Shown piece after piece: positions 16,992 through 26,094 of a DNA stretch of 64,000 nucleotides. Origin of the DNA: Methanolacinia petrolearia DSM 11571 (GTDB taxonomy: Archaea; Halobacteriota; Methanomicrobia; Methanomicrobiales; Methanomicrobiaceae); the NCBI RefSeq assembly GCF_000147875.1, contig NC_014507.1, forward strand, positions 1,488,001 through 1,552,000, in the 5' to 3' direction. A program made the translations under genes and the position numbers. The notes beneath the pieces are model-generated. The model saw only the letters and a list, made by a program, of their open reading frames with translations. It was not told the DNA's origin and did no database searches. Position 1 is the stretch's first letter. Each line of letters begins with the position of its first letter.

Positions 16992-17879
16992 ATGAAGGAC
17001 AGCCATAGAAAATCAGGTCTGGTATTAGTCGCACTTGCAATTGTTGTCTTTTCTGCAATCTTTGTATGTGGATGTACCGGAAACAGCGGAGTTGATAATC
17101 CTTCCTCTACAACGGAAGCGACCAAAGCAACAGTTCAGACTCTCACGGTAACAGGGTCTACAACTGTTCTGCCCATCGCACAGGCAGCTGCCGAAGCATA
17201 TATGGAAACCAACAAGTACGCAGATATTCAGGTTTCCGGAGGAGGTTCCGGGGTTGGTGTTCAGGCAGTAGGAACAGGTACTGCCGATATCGGAATGGCA
17301 TCAAGAGATCTGAAAGCATCGGAATCCGAAGAATATCCGAATCTTGTTCAGCATGTCATCGCAGGTGACGGAATAGCTCTTGTAGTCTACAAAGACAATC
17401 CTGTAGACAGCCTTACACTCGCACAGATCAAATCGATATACAAAGGTGAGATCACAAACTGGAACCAGGTAGGCGGCAATGATATGGAGATCGTAGTCGT
17501 AGGCCGTGACTCATCATCAGGAACCAGAGAATTCTTCTATGAATCGGTAATGGACGAAGAGGACTTCGTATCCACACAGCTCGAGAAGAACTCGAACGGT
17601 GCCGTAGCACAAACCGTAAGTCAGACACCGGGAGCGATAGGCTACCTCAGTATGGGATACCTTGACGATTCGCTTAAAGCTCTCGACATAAATGTCGACG
17701 GAACTCTCATCGAAGCAACAGTCGACAACGTTCTTTCAGGAAAATACCCGGTTGCAAGAAACCTCAACATGTTCACCAACGGTGAAGCATCAGGACTTGC
17801 AGCAGACTTCTTAGCCTACATCCTCGGCAGTGACGGACAGGCAATCGTAGTCGAAGAGGGTTACGTCCCTGTAGCGTAA
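16992..17879 (+). CDS. pstS: Phosphate ABC transporter substrate-binding lipoprotein PstS
   Basis: A 295-residue lipoprotein with a signal peptide and a lipobox (FVCGC, Cys28), anchored outside the membrane. It captures phosphate for the Pst importer. Family hallmarks include TVTGSTTVLPIAQA, the glycine-rich GGGSGVGVQAV, GTADIGMASRDLK, and GRDSSSGTREFF, which contributes phosphate-binding Ser/Arg residues. Its length is normal. The ATG follows GGTGACCTA. It is the first gene of a tightly packed operon with pstCA, pstB and phoU, and is probably controlled by the divergent AbrB-PhoU regulator under phosphate limitation. Confidence 0.96.
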   Translation: MKDSHRKSGLVLVALAIVVFSAIFVCGCTGNSGVDNPSSTTEATKATVQTLTVTGSTTVLPIAQAAAEAYMETNKYADIQVSGGGSGVGVQAVGTGTADIGMASRDLKASESEEYPNLVQHVIAGDGIALVVYKDNPVDSLTLAQIKSIYKGEITNWNQVGGNDMEIVVVGRDSSSGTREFFYESVMDEEDFVSTQLEKNSNGAVAQTVSQTPGAIGYLSMGYLDDSLKALDINVDGTLIEATVDNVLSGKYPVARNLNMFTNGEASGLAADFLAYILGSDGQAIVVEEGYVPVA

Positions 17880-17924
17880 ACGAAAAAAACATTCGGGAGA
17901 CAATTCTCCCATTAATTTTTTATT

Positions 17925-19901
17925 ATGACATACGGTACAGATTTAAAAAAAAAGACTGTAAAGGATGAAAAATTTCCTTATAGTTCGAGTAATCTTTCGG
18001 ATCAAATCGTCCGGGGGATACTTTTCGCCGCAGCCGCTTTTGGCGTTCTCACCGTTTTTTTCATACTGCTTTTCCTCCTGAAAGACGGTATTCCTGCTTT
18101 TGCCTCCATCGGACTGTACGATTTTTTGTTTGGTAGCGTCTGGAATCCCGGGGGAGCAAATCCTACATACGGTACACTCCCGCTGTGGGTCGACACCCTT
18201 CTCGTAACACTGGGTGCGATGATTATAGCCGCACCTCTCGGAATAGGCAGTGCAATATATATCTCCGAGATCGCGTCATCCAGGATCAGATCGGTAATCA
18301 AACCCGCGGTCGAACTCCTTGCAGGAATCCCTTCGGTCGTCTACGGTTTCTTCGGTCTCGTAATACTGACGGACTGGCTGAGGATAACGTTCGATCTTGC
18401 CACCGGAGAATGCTGGCTTGCCGGCTCTATCCTTCTCGGCATAATGGCTCTTCCGACGATCATCAGCGTATCGGAAGATGCGATCAATGCGGTTCCCGAT
18501 AATTTCAGGCGGGGCTCGCTCGGGCTCGGCGCCACATACTGGCAGACGATAAGCAAGGTAATCGTCCCTGCGGCTCTCTCCGGGATCACTGCGGCCATCA
18601 TTCTCGGAATGGGCCGGGCGATAGGAGAGACTATGGCAGTGATGATGGTTACGGGTAACTCAGCCATAATACCGGACCCGATATACAATATATTCTCGCC
18701 GGTACGAACACTCACAGGAACACTGGGAATTGAGATGGGCGAGGTTGCGGTAGGAAGCGAGCACTATCATGCATTATTCGGCGTCGCACTGCTCCTTCTC
18801 GTGATAACTCTCGTAGTGAACCTGTCCGCCCGGCACATCATCAACAGGATCAGGCTCAAAGGAACGGGTTCCAACAACAAGGGCAGATCGAAATTTTCGC
18901 TCCCGAACAGGGATGCATTCAAATTATCAGAAAGATCGAAAGAGCGGCTGAAATACGCAGTAATAGTGGTTTTCCTTCTATGCCTGCTTTATATCAATAT
19001 ATTCCTGTGCACCGCCGCGGTCGCCCTGATACTTTTATGGAAGTTCTGGCTCCAGTCCCTCGACCCGAAAAAGATGCAGAAGCTCGCGTACGTGCTCCTG
19101 TACATGTCCATAGGAATCGTGCTGGTAGTGCTCGGCATAATCCTCTACGACATCATATCGAAGGGGCTTCCGGCAATGTCCTGGGAATTCCTGACAGGAT
19201 ATCCAAAGGATCTCGGAAGAGAGGGAGGAATATTCCCGGCGATCATTGGTACGCTGTATCTTGTCGGCGGAGCGATACTGTTCGCACTTCCGATCGGCGT
19301 CTGCGCCGCGATATATCTTGTCGAATATACTAAAGAGAGTCGAATCACCTCGATAATCAGATCGGGTGTCGATCTCCTGAACGGCACTCCTTCGATCGTC
19401 TTCGGTCTCTTCGGGTTCGCGTTCCTGGTATTGTTCCTCGACTTCGGGGTCTGCCTTCTCGCCGGAATGATAACGCTCGGCCTGATGGTCCTCCCGACGA
19501 TAATCAGGACCACTGAAGAGGCCTTAAAGAGCGTTCCCGATTCGTTGAGGCACGGGAGCCTCGCACTCGGGGCAACAAAATGGCAGACGATACGAAAAGT
19601 CGTCCTCTCCCCCGCAGCGCCGGGAATCATAACCGGAACGATCCTCTCAATAGGAAGGGCGGCAGGCGAGACGGCCCCGATCATGTTTACGGCCGTTGTG
19701 TTCACGACCCGTTTCCTGCCTTCATCGGTATTCGATCCCGTCATGGCACTGCCGTATCATCTCTTCATTCTCTCGACGAATGTGCCGGGGGCAACGACAA
19801 ACCAGTACGGGACGGCCCTCGTACTCCTGCTACTCGTAATGGCTGTATATTGTATTGCAATCCTGGTAAGGAACCATTATCAGAAATCCCTAAGGTGGTA
19901 A
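17925..19901 (+). CDS. pstCA: Fused phosphate permease PstC-PstA
   Basis: A 658-residue protein that joins two permeases usually made separately. The first half (about 30-320) is PstC-like, with EAA-type loop [22 protein letters not shown] and [14 protein letters not shown]. The second half (about 385-655) is PstA-like, with [22 protein letters not shown] and [13 protein letters not shown]. About 60 residues with two extra hydrophobic segments connect them. The frame is continuous. The fusion forces 1:1 pairing of the two halves in the membrane channel. It sits between pstS (45-base gap) and pstB (GGTGG ribosome site before the ATG). Confidence 0.95.
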   Translation: MTYGTDLKKKTVKDEKFPYSSSNLSDQIVRGILFAAAAFGVLTVFFILLFLLKDGIPAFASIGLYDFLFGSVWNPGGANPTYGTLPLWVDTLLVTLGAMIIAAPLGIGSAIYISEIASSRIRSVIKPAVELLAGIPSVVYGFFGLVILTDWLRITFDLATGECWLAGSILLGIMALPTIISVSEDAINAVPDNFRRGSLGLGATYWQTISKVIVPAALSGITAAIILGMGRAIGETMAVMMVTGNSAIIPDPIYNIFSPVRTLTGTLGIEMGEVAVGSEHYHALFGVALLLLVITLVVNLSARHIINRIRLKGTGSNNKGRSKFSLPNRDAFKLSERSKERLKYAVIVVFLLCLLYINIFLCTAAVALILLWKFWLQSLDPKKMQKLAYVLLYMSIGIVLVVLGIILYDIISKGLPAMSWEFLTGYPKDLGREGGIFPAIIGTLYLVGGAILFALPIGVCAAIYLVEYTKESRITSIIRSGVDLLNGTPSIVFGLFGFAFLVLFLDFGVCLLAGMITLGLMVLPTIIRTTEEALKSVPDSLRHGSLALGATKWQTIRKVVLSPAAPGIITGTILSIGRAAGETAPIMFTAVVFTTRFLPSSVFDPVMALPYHLFILSTNVPGATTNQYGTALVLLLLVMAVYCIAILVRNHYQKSLRW

Positions 19902-19906
19902 TTCAG

Positions 19907-20671
19907 ATGTCAGATAAAGAAACAATACTTGAAACGAAGAAGCTCAATCTCTTCTACGGCGAAAAACAGGCCCTGACAGAGGTTGACGTTCAGGTTTACA
20001 AAAACCATGTAACCGCACTCATCGGCCCTTCGGGATGTGGAAAGTCCACTCTTCTCAGGTGCTTCAACAGGATGAACGACCTTGTCGCGAACTGCAGGAT
20101 CGACGGAGAGATCATATACCACGACCGGAATATCTACTCGCCGGGCACTGACGTCGTCCACATGAGAAAGAAGATCGGGATGGTATTCCAGCAGCCCAAC
20201 CCGTTCCCGAAATCGATCTATGACAATATCGCATACGGGCCGAGGATCCACGGGACAAAAGACAGGAAGAAACTCGACGAGATCGTAGAGAAAAGCCTGA
20301 AGCAGGCCGCATTATGGGAAGAAGTCCACGACAGGCTGGACGAACCTGCGATGGGACTATCCGGCGGACAGCAGCAGAGGCTCTGCATCGCAAGGACGCT
20401 TGCAGTCGAGCCTGAGATCATCCTGATGGACGAACCATGCTCTGCACTCGATCCGATAGCCACTTCGAAGATCGAGTCGCTGATAGACGATCTCAAGAAG
20501 ACCTACACTGTCATCATCGTTACGCACAGCATGTCGCAGGCTTCGAGGGTCTCCGATTATACGGGATTCATGTACCTCGGGAAGATGATCGAGTTCGGCG
20601 ATACGGAGAAGATATTCACGAGCCCGGACGAAGAGCTGACGAACAACTACATTACCGGAAGGTTCGGATAA
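19907..20671 (+). CDS. pstB: Phosphate ABC transporter ATPase PstB
   Basis: A 254-residue cytoplasmic ATPase driving phosphate import. Walker A GPSGCGKS is at about 40-47. The PstB-typical stretch [22 protein letters not shown], signature LSGGQQQRL, and Walker [13 protein letters not shown] follow, then the switch-region His in VTHSM. The start at 19907 is set by GGTGG eight bases upstream and by the family N-terminus. An in-frame extension back to 19580 overlaps pstCA and is spurious. It is followed 13 bases later by phoU, the standard pst order. Confidence 0.97.
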   Translation: MSDKETILETKKLNLFYGEKQALTEVDVQVYKNHVTALIGPSGCGKSTLLRCFNRMNDLVANCRIDGEIIYHDRNIYSPGTDVVHMRKKIGMVFQQPNPFPKSIYDNIAYGPRIHGTKDRKKLDEIVEKSLKQAALWEEVHDRLDEPAMGLSGGQQQRLCIARTLAVEPEIILMDEPCSALDPIATSKIESLIDDLKKTYTVIIVTHSMSQASRVSDYTGFMYLGKMIEFGDTEKIFTSPDEELTNNYITGRFG

Positions 20672-20684
20672 GGTGGGAAATTAA

Positions 20685-21335
20685 ATGAGCGATAAATTTC
20701 AGTCTGATTTGAAAAAATTAAAGGAATACACCATAGAGATGGGTGAATTCTCAATCACCATGTTCAGGGATTCACTTAAAGCATTAAACGACATGGACGA
20801 AAAGCTTGCAAACGACGTGATCGGGCGAAAGAGGAAGCTTGCAGAGTACAACAACAACATCGACGAGGAAACCCTGAGGGTTCTCACGCTCTACCATCCG
20901 GTCGCAAGCGATATCAGGTTCATATCGTGCATCTCGCAGATGAACACCTCGCTCTACAGGCTCGGGCGGAACGGGAAGGATATTGCCAAACTTATCACTA
21001 TTCTCCCCAATACGCCGCACCTGAACGTGTTCAAAAATATCTGCCATATGGGCGATTATGTCGCCAATATGATAGCCGACGTCCTCGAGGCGTTCAGGAC
21101 CGGCGATATCTCGAAGATCCTCGATCTCGGAAAGAGGGACAATTACGTCGACAATCTCCAAGAGACGATCTTCCGTGAGAGTTTTACGTATATGATGGAG
21201 GACAGCAGCAACATCTCCCGGTGCATCGAATATGTCATGGTCTCGAGATATCTCGAAAGGATGGGGGACCATGCATGCCTTATGGGAGAGAAGGTATATT
21301 TTATGATAGAAGGGAAGAAAATAGAGTTCCATTAA
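20685..21335 (+). CDS. phoU: Phosphate transport accessory protein PhoU
   Basis: A 216-residue, all-helical protein of the PhoU family: two three-helix bundles with metal-binding acidic motifs. Visible marks are DEETLRVLTLYHPVASDIRF in the first repeat and SRYLERMGDHACLMGEKV in the second. PhoU dampens Pst transport and signals phosphate sufficiency. Unlike the protein at 15855-16862, it lacks an AbrB head, so the locus encodes two PhoU-type proteins with presumably separate tasks. The ATG follows GGTGGGAAATTAA. The next gene, ppk, begins 13 bases downstream. Confidence 0.95.
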   Translation: MSDKFQSDLKKLKEYTIEMGEFSITMFRDSLKALNDMDEKLANDVIGRKRKLAEYNNNIDEETLRVLTLYHPVASDIRFISCISQMNTSLYRLGRNGKDIAKLITILPNTPHLNVFKNICHMGDYVANMIADVLEAFRTGDISKILDLGKRDNYVDNLQETIFRESFTYMMEDSSNISRCIEYVMVSRYLERMGDHACLMGEKVYFMIEGKKIEFH

Positions 21336-21348
21336 ACGGTCGTTTTAA

Positions 21349-23460
21349 ATGTCAAAAATAAGCCTGAATAATCCCGGTATTTTTATCAACCGCGAACTTT
21401 CATGGATAGAATTCAACAGGATGGTGCTTGAGGAAGCGCAGGACCAGAGACATCCGCTTCTCGAGAGAGTGAAATTTCTCTCCATCTTCTCGAGCAACCT
21501 CGACGAATTCATGATGATCCGTGTGTCGGGACTGAGGAGGCAGAAGAAAGCGGGAGCTTTAGAGTCCCCTCCCGACGGACTGACGCCGACCCGGCAGCTC
21601 TCGGCCATCCGCTCGGAGGTGAAGACGCAGATCCTCGAGTCCGATCAGATCTGGCGCGATATTCTTCTGCCCGACCTTAATAAGAAAGGCATATTCATCC
21701 ACCGCTTCAGGGAGCTGAATAAAAAGCAGAAGAGCTTCCTGAGAAAATATTTTGAAAAGGAGATCTTTCCCGCCCTGACCCCGATGGCGTTTGACCCGGG
21801 CCGCCCGTTTCCCTTCATATCGAACCTTAGCCTGAACCTCGCCGTAATCATCGACGATCCGCAGGAAGGAAATATCTTTTCGAGGCTCAAGATCCCAAGG
21901 GAGACCTTCCCGAGACTGATCAGGATACCGCCGGAATGTATCAAACTTTCCGAAGAATGCCCGGGTCTTGCAGATGAGTATCACTTTGTCTTCATCGAGG
22001 ATCTCGCCGCCGCGAATGTCGATCTCCTCTTCCCCGAGGAAAAGATCGTCAACTGTTATCCGTTCGTCGTATCGAGAGATGCCGACCTCGAGATCGAGGA
22101 GGACGAAGCAGCCGATCTCCTGACCGCGATCGAGGAGAGTGTCGAACTGAGACGGATCGGGTCACCAGTGAGACTTGAAGTTGACCGGTCCATGCCGAAA
22201 TGGGTACGAAATATCCTTGCAAAGAAGTTCGAGCTGGGTTCAAGTGATGTGTACACTGTAGACGAACACCTGAGAAAGTCGGACCTTATGCAGCTGATGG
22301 ATGTCGACCGGCCCGACCTGAAGGACAAGCCGTTCCTTCCCTCCTATCCGTGCGGACTTGAGGATGAAGATAAGAGCATCTTCCCGGAGATCAAAAAGGG
22401 GGATATTCTCTTTTACCATCCCTACGACAGCTTCACCCCGATCGTGAATTTCATACGGCAGGCGGCTGCGGACCCGGATGTAATCGCTATAAAGCAGACT
22501 CTCTACAGGACCGGCCCGAAATCGCCGATCGTCCAGGAGCTTATGAAAGCAAGGATGAACGGCAAGCAGGTCTCGGTGATGGTCGAGCTCAAGGCGAGAT
22601 TCGACGAACAGAACAATATCACCTGGGCGAAGGCGCTTGAGAGAACCGGGGTTCATGTCGTCTACGGGCTGATGGGAATCAAGGTCCACGCGAAGATGAC
22701 GATGGTCGTCAGGAGAGAGAAGGAAGGGCTTGAGACCTACATCCATATCGGGACCGGCAACTACAACCCTGTTACTGCAAGGATCTACACCGATATCGGC
22801 ATCATGACGTGCGACGAATCCATCGCCTCCGATGTCACCGATCTCTTCAATGCCTTAACAGGTCATTCAGGAAAACGCGAGTTCAACGATCTCATCGTCT
22901 CCTACGGCACAACCGGAAAGATGAAAGAGAAGATCCTGGGCCTGATCGAACAGGAGATCAAGGTCCATAAACAGGGCAAAGAGGGTTATATCGCGTTCAA
23001 ACTGAACCAGCTCGTGGACCCGGATATCATTCTCGCACTCTACAGGGCTTCGAAAGCAGGTGTCAAAATCGTTCTCCAGGTGAGGGGCATCTGCTGCCTC
23101 AGACCTGGAATGAAGGATATCAGCGAGAATATCGTATGCACGTCCATAGTGGGGCGATTCCTCGAACATTCGAGGATACTTTACTTCAGGAACGACGGCA
23201 ACGATATCCTTCTTACAGGAAGCGCGGACATGATGCAGAGGAATCTCAACCGGAGAGTCGAGATCCTGATGGAGATTAAAGACGAAAACGTCAAATCCGA
23301 GATAAAAAAGATCCTGGATATTCACCTGAGGGACAATGTAAATTCGAGAGACCTTCGCCCTGACGGCAGCTATGTCAAGAAAGAAGCGTCAGGGGAGAGA
23401 TGCGATGCACAGCAGTGGATGATAGATCACAGGGGTGTCTGGAATGAAGGGCACCCATAA
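21349..23460 (+). CDS. ppk1: Polyphosphate kinase 1
   Basis: A 703-residue cytoplasmic enzyme that reversibly transfers the ATP gamma-phosphate onto polyphosphate chains. The length is normal for PPK1. The N-terminal domain begins with FINRELSWIEFNRMVLEEA. The two phospholipase-D-like catalytic domains carry the expected histidines: GIKVHAKMTMV (the autophosphorylated His equivalent) and GRFLEHSRILYF. IKQTLYRTG is also conserved. Being in the pst-phoU operon, it couples uptake directly to storage. It is followed by polyphosphate-binding and -degrading genes. Confidence 0.97.
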   Translation: MSKISLNNPGIFINRELSWIEFNRMVLEEAQDQRHPLLERVKFLSIFSSNLDEFMMIRVSGLRRQKKAGALESPPDGLTPTRQLSAIRSEVKTQILESDQIWRDILLPDLNKKGIFIHRFRELNKKQKSFLRKYFEKEIFPALTPMAFDPGRPFPFISNLSLNLAVIIDDPQEGNIFSRLKIPRETFPRLIRIPPECIKLSEECPGLADEYHFVFIEDLAAANVDLLFPEEKIVNCYPFVVSRDADLEIEEDEAADLLTAIEESVELRRIGSPVRLEVDRSMPKWVRNILAKKFELGSSDVYTVDEHLRKSDLMQLMDVDRPDLKDKPFLPSYPCGLEDEDKSIFPEIKKGDILFYHPYDSFTPIVNFIRQAAADPDVIAIKQTLYRTGPKSPIVQELMKARMNGKQVSVMVELKARFDEQNNITWAKALERTGVHVVYGLMGIKVHAKMTMVVRREKEGLETYIHIGTGNYNPVTARIYTDIGIMTCDESIASDVTDLFNALTGHSGKREFNDLIVSYGTTGKMKEKILGLIEQEIKVHKQGKEGYIAFKLNQLVDPDIILALYRASKAGVKIVLQVRGICCLRPGMKDISENIVCTSIVGRFLEHSRILYFRNDGNDILLTGSADMMQRNLNRRVEILMEIKDENVKSEIKKILDIHLRDNVNSRDLRPDGSYVKKEASGERCDAQQWMIDHRGVWNEGHP

Positions 23461-23513
23461 TAATAAACGCTTTTCTCCTTCAAGTACTGATTATAAATCA
23501 CGGAGCAGTGAAG

Positions 23514-25484
23514 ATGTCAGGGAAATATAAATGTCCTGACAAAGGGTATTGCCTTTATGCCGCAGAATATATGACTTCCCTTCTCTCGGCGCTTGCTGCA
23601 GAGACGGAGGGTGTGAAATATTCGGATGACATCGAATACGTCCACCGCTGCAGGGTTGCGACGAGAAGACTTCGTGCGGCGATGTCTGTATTCGAGGAAT
23701 GTTTTCCCAAAAAAGAGTTCGGGGTCTGGCTGAAACAGATCAAAGGGATCACCGGCTCGCTCGGCGAGGCAAGGGACCTGGATGTTCAGGTAGATTTCCT
23801 CAAAGGGTTCCTCTCATCCGAAGAGCAGCATGGAAGTAAGGTTTTTTTTATCGCCGGGGATGCTGCGGGAAAGACAAATCAGGCAAACGTTTCCGAGACT
23901 GCGATAATCCCGGTCTATTCTGAAGAAGACGACGACCGGGCAGGGGTGTCGGTCGTATCAAGGATCGTGAACTTCTTCAGGCATATCTTTTCGCCGGGGA
24001 CTGTCGAAGATAAAAACGGGGAGACTGCACTCGCCCCGGAATATAATTTCAGGGCTTCCGATCCTTATACGGCAGGAATCGAATGCCTGATTACGAGACT
24101 GGAACAGAAGAGGAAGAGCATCCAGCCGGAGGTCATAAAGTCCATCGAATCTTTCGAGAAGTCGAAGACGGCCGAGAAGATGGGGACTTACCTGAGGGCG
24201 ATGATCGTCGAAGCGGACCTGAACCAGACGGATATCCACTCCCCTTATTCCTTCGAGAAGGCATTTTACAACATAACGCTTGCAGAGGAGGGCCTGTACT
24301 GGTACGAGAGGTTCCTGAAAGATCCGTCCCTGGTTAAAAGGCATCACGAGATGAGGATCTCGGCGAAGAAGTTCCGGTATACGATCGAGACATATTCCGG
24401 ACTGTACGAGGGGGAGCTGAAAGACCAGATCAAGGTTATGAAAAAGCTGCAGGACTATCTCGGCGATATGCACGACTGCGATGTCTGGGCGGCCTTTCTC
24501 GATGACTTCATCGACGAGGAGAGGAAGAGGAACATAGAATTCTTCGGAAACGACCGCTTTTTCATGTTCGTTCTTCCGGGTCTCAACTTCCTCAAAGAGA
24601 ACAGGATCTCGAAGAGGACGGAACTGTATACCAAACTTCTCGAATACTGGGACGGTATGAAGAAGGAGCATTTCCGCGAGGACCTGGGATCGGTGATCTC
24701 TCTTCCTCTTCAATCCTCTCTGAACCGTATCATCGACAGCTCGCCTGAAGACTCGCCCATCCATATCGCACTAATAGGAGATGTCCATGCGAACCTCCCC
24801 GCACTCGAGGCTGTTCTCGCTGACGCGAAAGAACGCGGTGCAGCGGCTGTTATCAACACCGGCGATTTTATCGGCTACGGCGCTTTTCCAGACCAGACAG
24901 TATCGAAGATCAGGGCCGAGCATATCATCAGTGTCATCGGGAACTATGATCTTTCTGTACTGAAGTCCAAGACGAAGAAGAAGAGCCTCCCGAAGAACAG
25001 GCATAAACGTTTCGCCATGGAATGGGCGTATAAAGAGCTCTCGGATGAGAACAAGAGGTATCTAAAGCTGCTTCCTAAAAATCTCAGCCTCATGGTGAAG
25101 GGTATGTCTTTGTATGTCACACACGGGTCGCCGGATTCGATTAAGGATTACATAAACGAGACCACACCCGACGATCTTCTCAGGTCGTATATCAGCGGGA
25201 CGGGAGCGGATTTCATCATCACCGGACACACCCATACGCAGTACGCAAAGAAGATCGATGATACGTGGTTTATCAATACCGGCAGCGTGGGAAGACCGGA
25301 TGACGGAGATCCGAGGGCATGCTATGCCATGCTGAGCCTGAATCCTTTCTCCCTGTATCATGTCAGGGTGCCGTACGACGTGGAGAGGGCTGTCGAGGAG
25401 ATCTACAGGAAGAACCTGCCAGAATCATTCGCAAGGATATTCCGGGAAGGAAAACCGCTGGATATAATTATGTACTCGGATTGA
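23514..25484 (+). CDS. CHAD domain - metallophosphoesterase fusion
   Basis: A protein of about 656 residues joining two modules. Residues about 10-385 are a CHAD domain, a helical, basic, polyphosphate-binding fold (VHRCRVATRRLRAAMSVFEE, GSLGEARDLDVQ, EMRISAKKFRYTIE, LGDMHDCDVW). It is interrupted by an insert at about 105-180. Residues about 415-640 are a calcineurin-like phosphoesterase of the YfcE/MJ0936 type with GDVHANLPALEAV, GDFIGYG, GNYD and GHTHTQ metal-ligand motifs. I infer a polyphosphate- or nucleotide-directed phosphatase recruited to polyphosphate. The substrate is not proven. The ATG at 23514 has GGAG eight bases upstream; a GTG at 23508 is too close. It lies between ppk1 and HD/ppx genes, which supports a polyphosphate role. 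Confidence 0.9.
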   Translation: MSGKYKCPDKGYCLYAAEYMTSLLSALAAETEGVKYSDDIEYVHRCRVATRRLRAAMSVFEECFPKKEFGVWLKQIKGITGSLGEARDLDVQVDFLKGFLSSEEQHGSKVFFIAGDAAGKTNQANVSETAIIPVYSEEDDDRAGVSVVSRIVNFFRHIFSPGTVEDKNGETALAPEYNFRASDPYTAGIECLITRLEQKRKSIQPEVIKSIESFEKSKTAEKMGTYLRAMIVEADLNQTDIHSPYSFEKAFYNITLAEEGLYWYERFLKDPSLVKRHHEMRISAKKFRYTIETYSGLYEGELKDQIKVMKKLQDYLGDMHDCDVWAAFLDDFIDEERKRNIEFFGNDRFFMFVLPGLNFLKENRISKRTELYTKLLEYWDGMKKEHFREDLGSVISLPLQSSLNRIIDSSPEDSPIHIALIGDVHANLPALEAVLADAKERGAAAVINTGDFIGYGAFPDQTVSKIRAEHIISVIGNYDLSVLKSKTKKKSLPKNRHKRFAMEWAYKELSDENKRYLKLLPKNLSLMVKGMSLYVTHGSPDSIKDYINETTPDDLLRSYISGTGADFIITGHTHTQYAKKIDDTWFINTGSVGRPDDGDPRACYAMLSLNPFSLYHVRVPYDVERAVEEIYRKNLPESFARIFREGKPLDIIMYSD

Positions 25485-25485
25485 T

Positions 25486-26094
25486 ATGAACTTTGAAGAC
25501 TCTGCAGAGATACAAAACTGCCTTGGGATACTAGAGGCCTACGGTGTCGATACCGTGCACCCGGCGCATGTGACAAAGACCGCAGCTGTACTCTTCGACT
25601 GCCTCAAAGAGCTCCATCACCTTGGCGAATCTGAAAGGAGGCTTCTTATCTACGGGTCCCTTCTTCACGACATCGGCTGGAGCATATCCGAAAAGAAACA
25701 TCACAGGCATTCGATGGATATCATACTGGGGGACAAGTCCCTGAATTTAAATGACCGGGAGAGGACGATCGTCGCCAATATCGCGAGGTACCACAGGAAG
25801 GCACTTCCCTCGGACGAGCACGAAAACTTCTCGGGTTTAAGCCCGGAGGAGAAAAATATGATTCTCGTGAATTCCTCGATCCTCAGGATCGCCGACGCCC
25901 TCGACAGGATGCATATGTCGAGGATCGAAGTGGCCGGGTGCACGGTTAGCGGGGATTCGGTAATAATAAAATGCAGAGCTTCCGGGATCTCGATGTACGA
26001 GATCACCGCGTTGGAAAAGAAGAGCGACCTGTTCAAACAAGTTTTTAACAAGAATGTGAGGCCGGTATGCCTGATAGAACAGAAGAAAAAATAA
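25486..26094 (+). CDS. HD domain protein (Ppx C-terminal-like)
   Basis: A 202-residue protein consisting mainly of an HD phosphohydrolase-type domain. The metal-binding motif LLHDIGW is near residue 65, followed by HHRHSMDII and ARYHRK. These match the HD region of the next gene product (YLHDIGQF, NHSCYMIM, ANFHRK), so it looks like a free-standing version of the Ppx C-terminal domain. It starts one base after the preceding stop, and its 3' end overlaps the next gene by 28 bases, indicating translational coupling. It may hydrolyse a nucleotide or oligophosphate, or modulate Ppx. The activity is inferred from context. Confidence 0.85.
   Translation: MNFEDSAEIQNCLGILEAYGVDTVHPAHVTKTAAVLFDCLKELHHLGESERRLLIYGSLLHDIGWSISEKKHHRHSMDIILGDKSLNLNDRERTIVANIARYHRKALPSDEHENFSGLSPEEKNMILVNSSILRIADALDRMHMSRIEVAGCTVSGDSVIIKCRASGISMYEITALEKKSDLFKQVFNKNVRPVCLIEQKKK

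Noticed and set aside
19580-19906. N-terminal extension of pstB
   Set aside because: It overlaps pstCA fully. The ribosome site and family alignment place the start at 19907.
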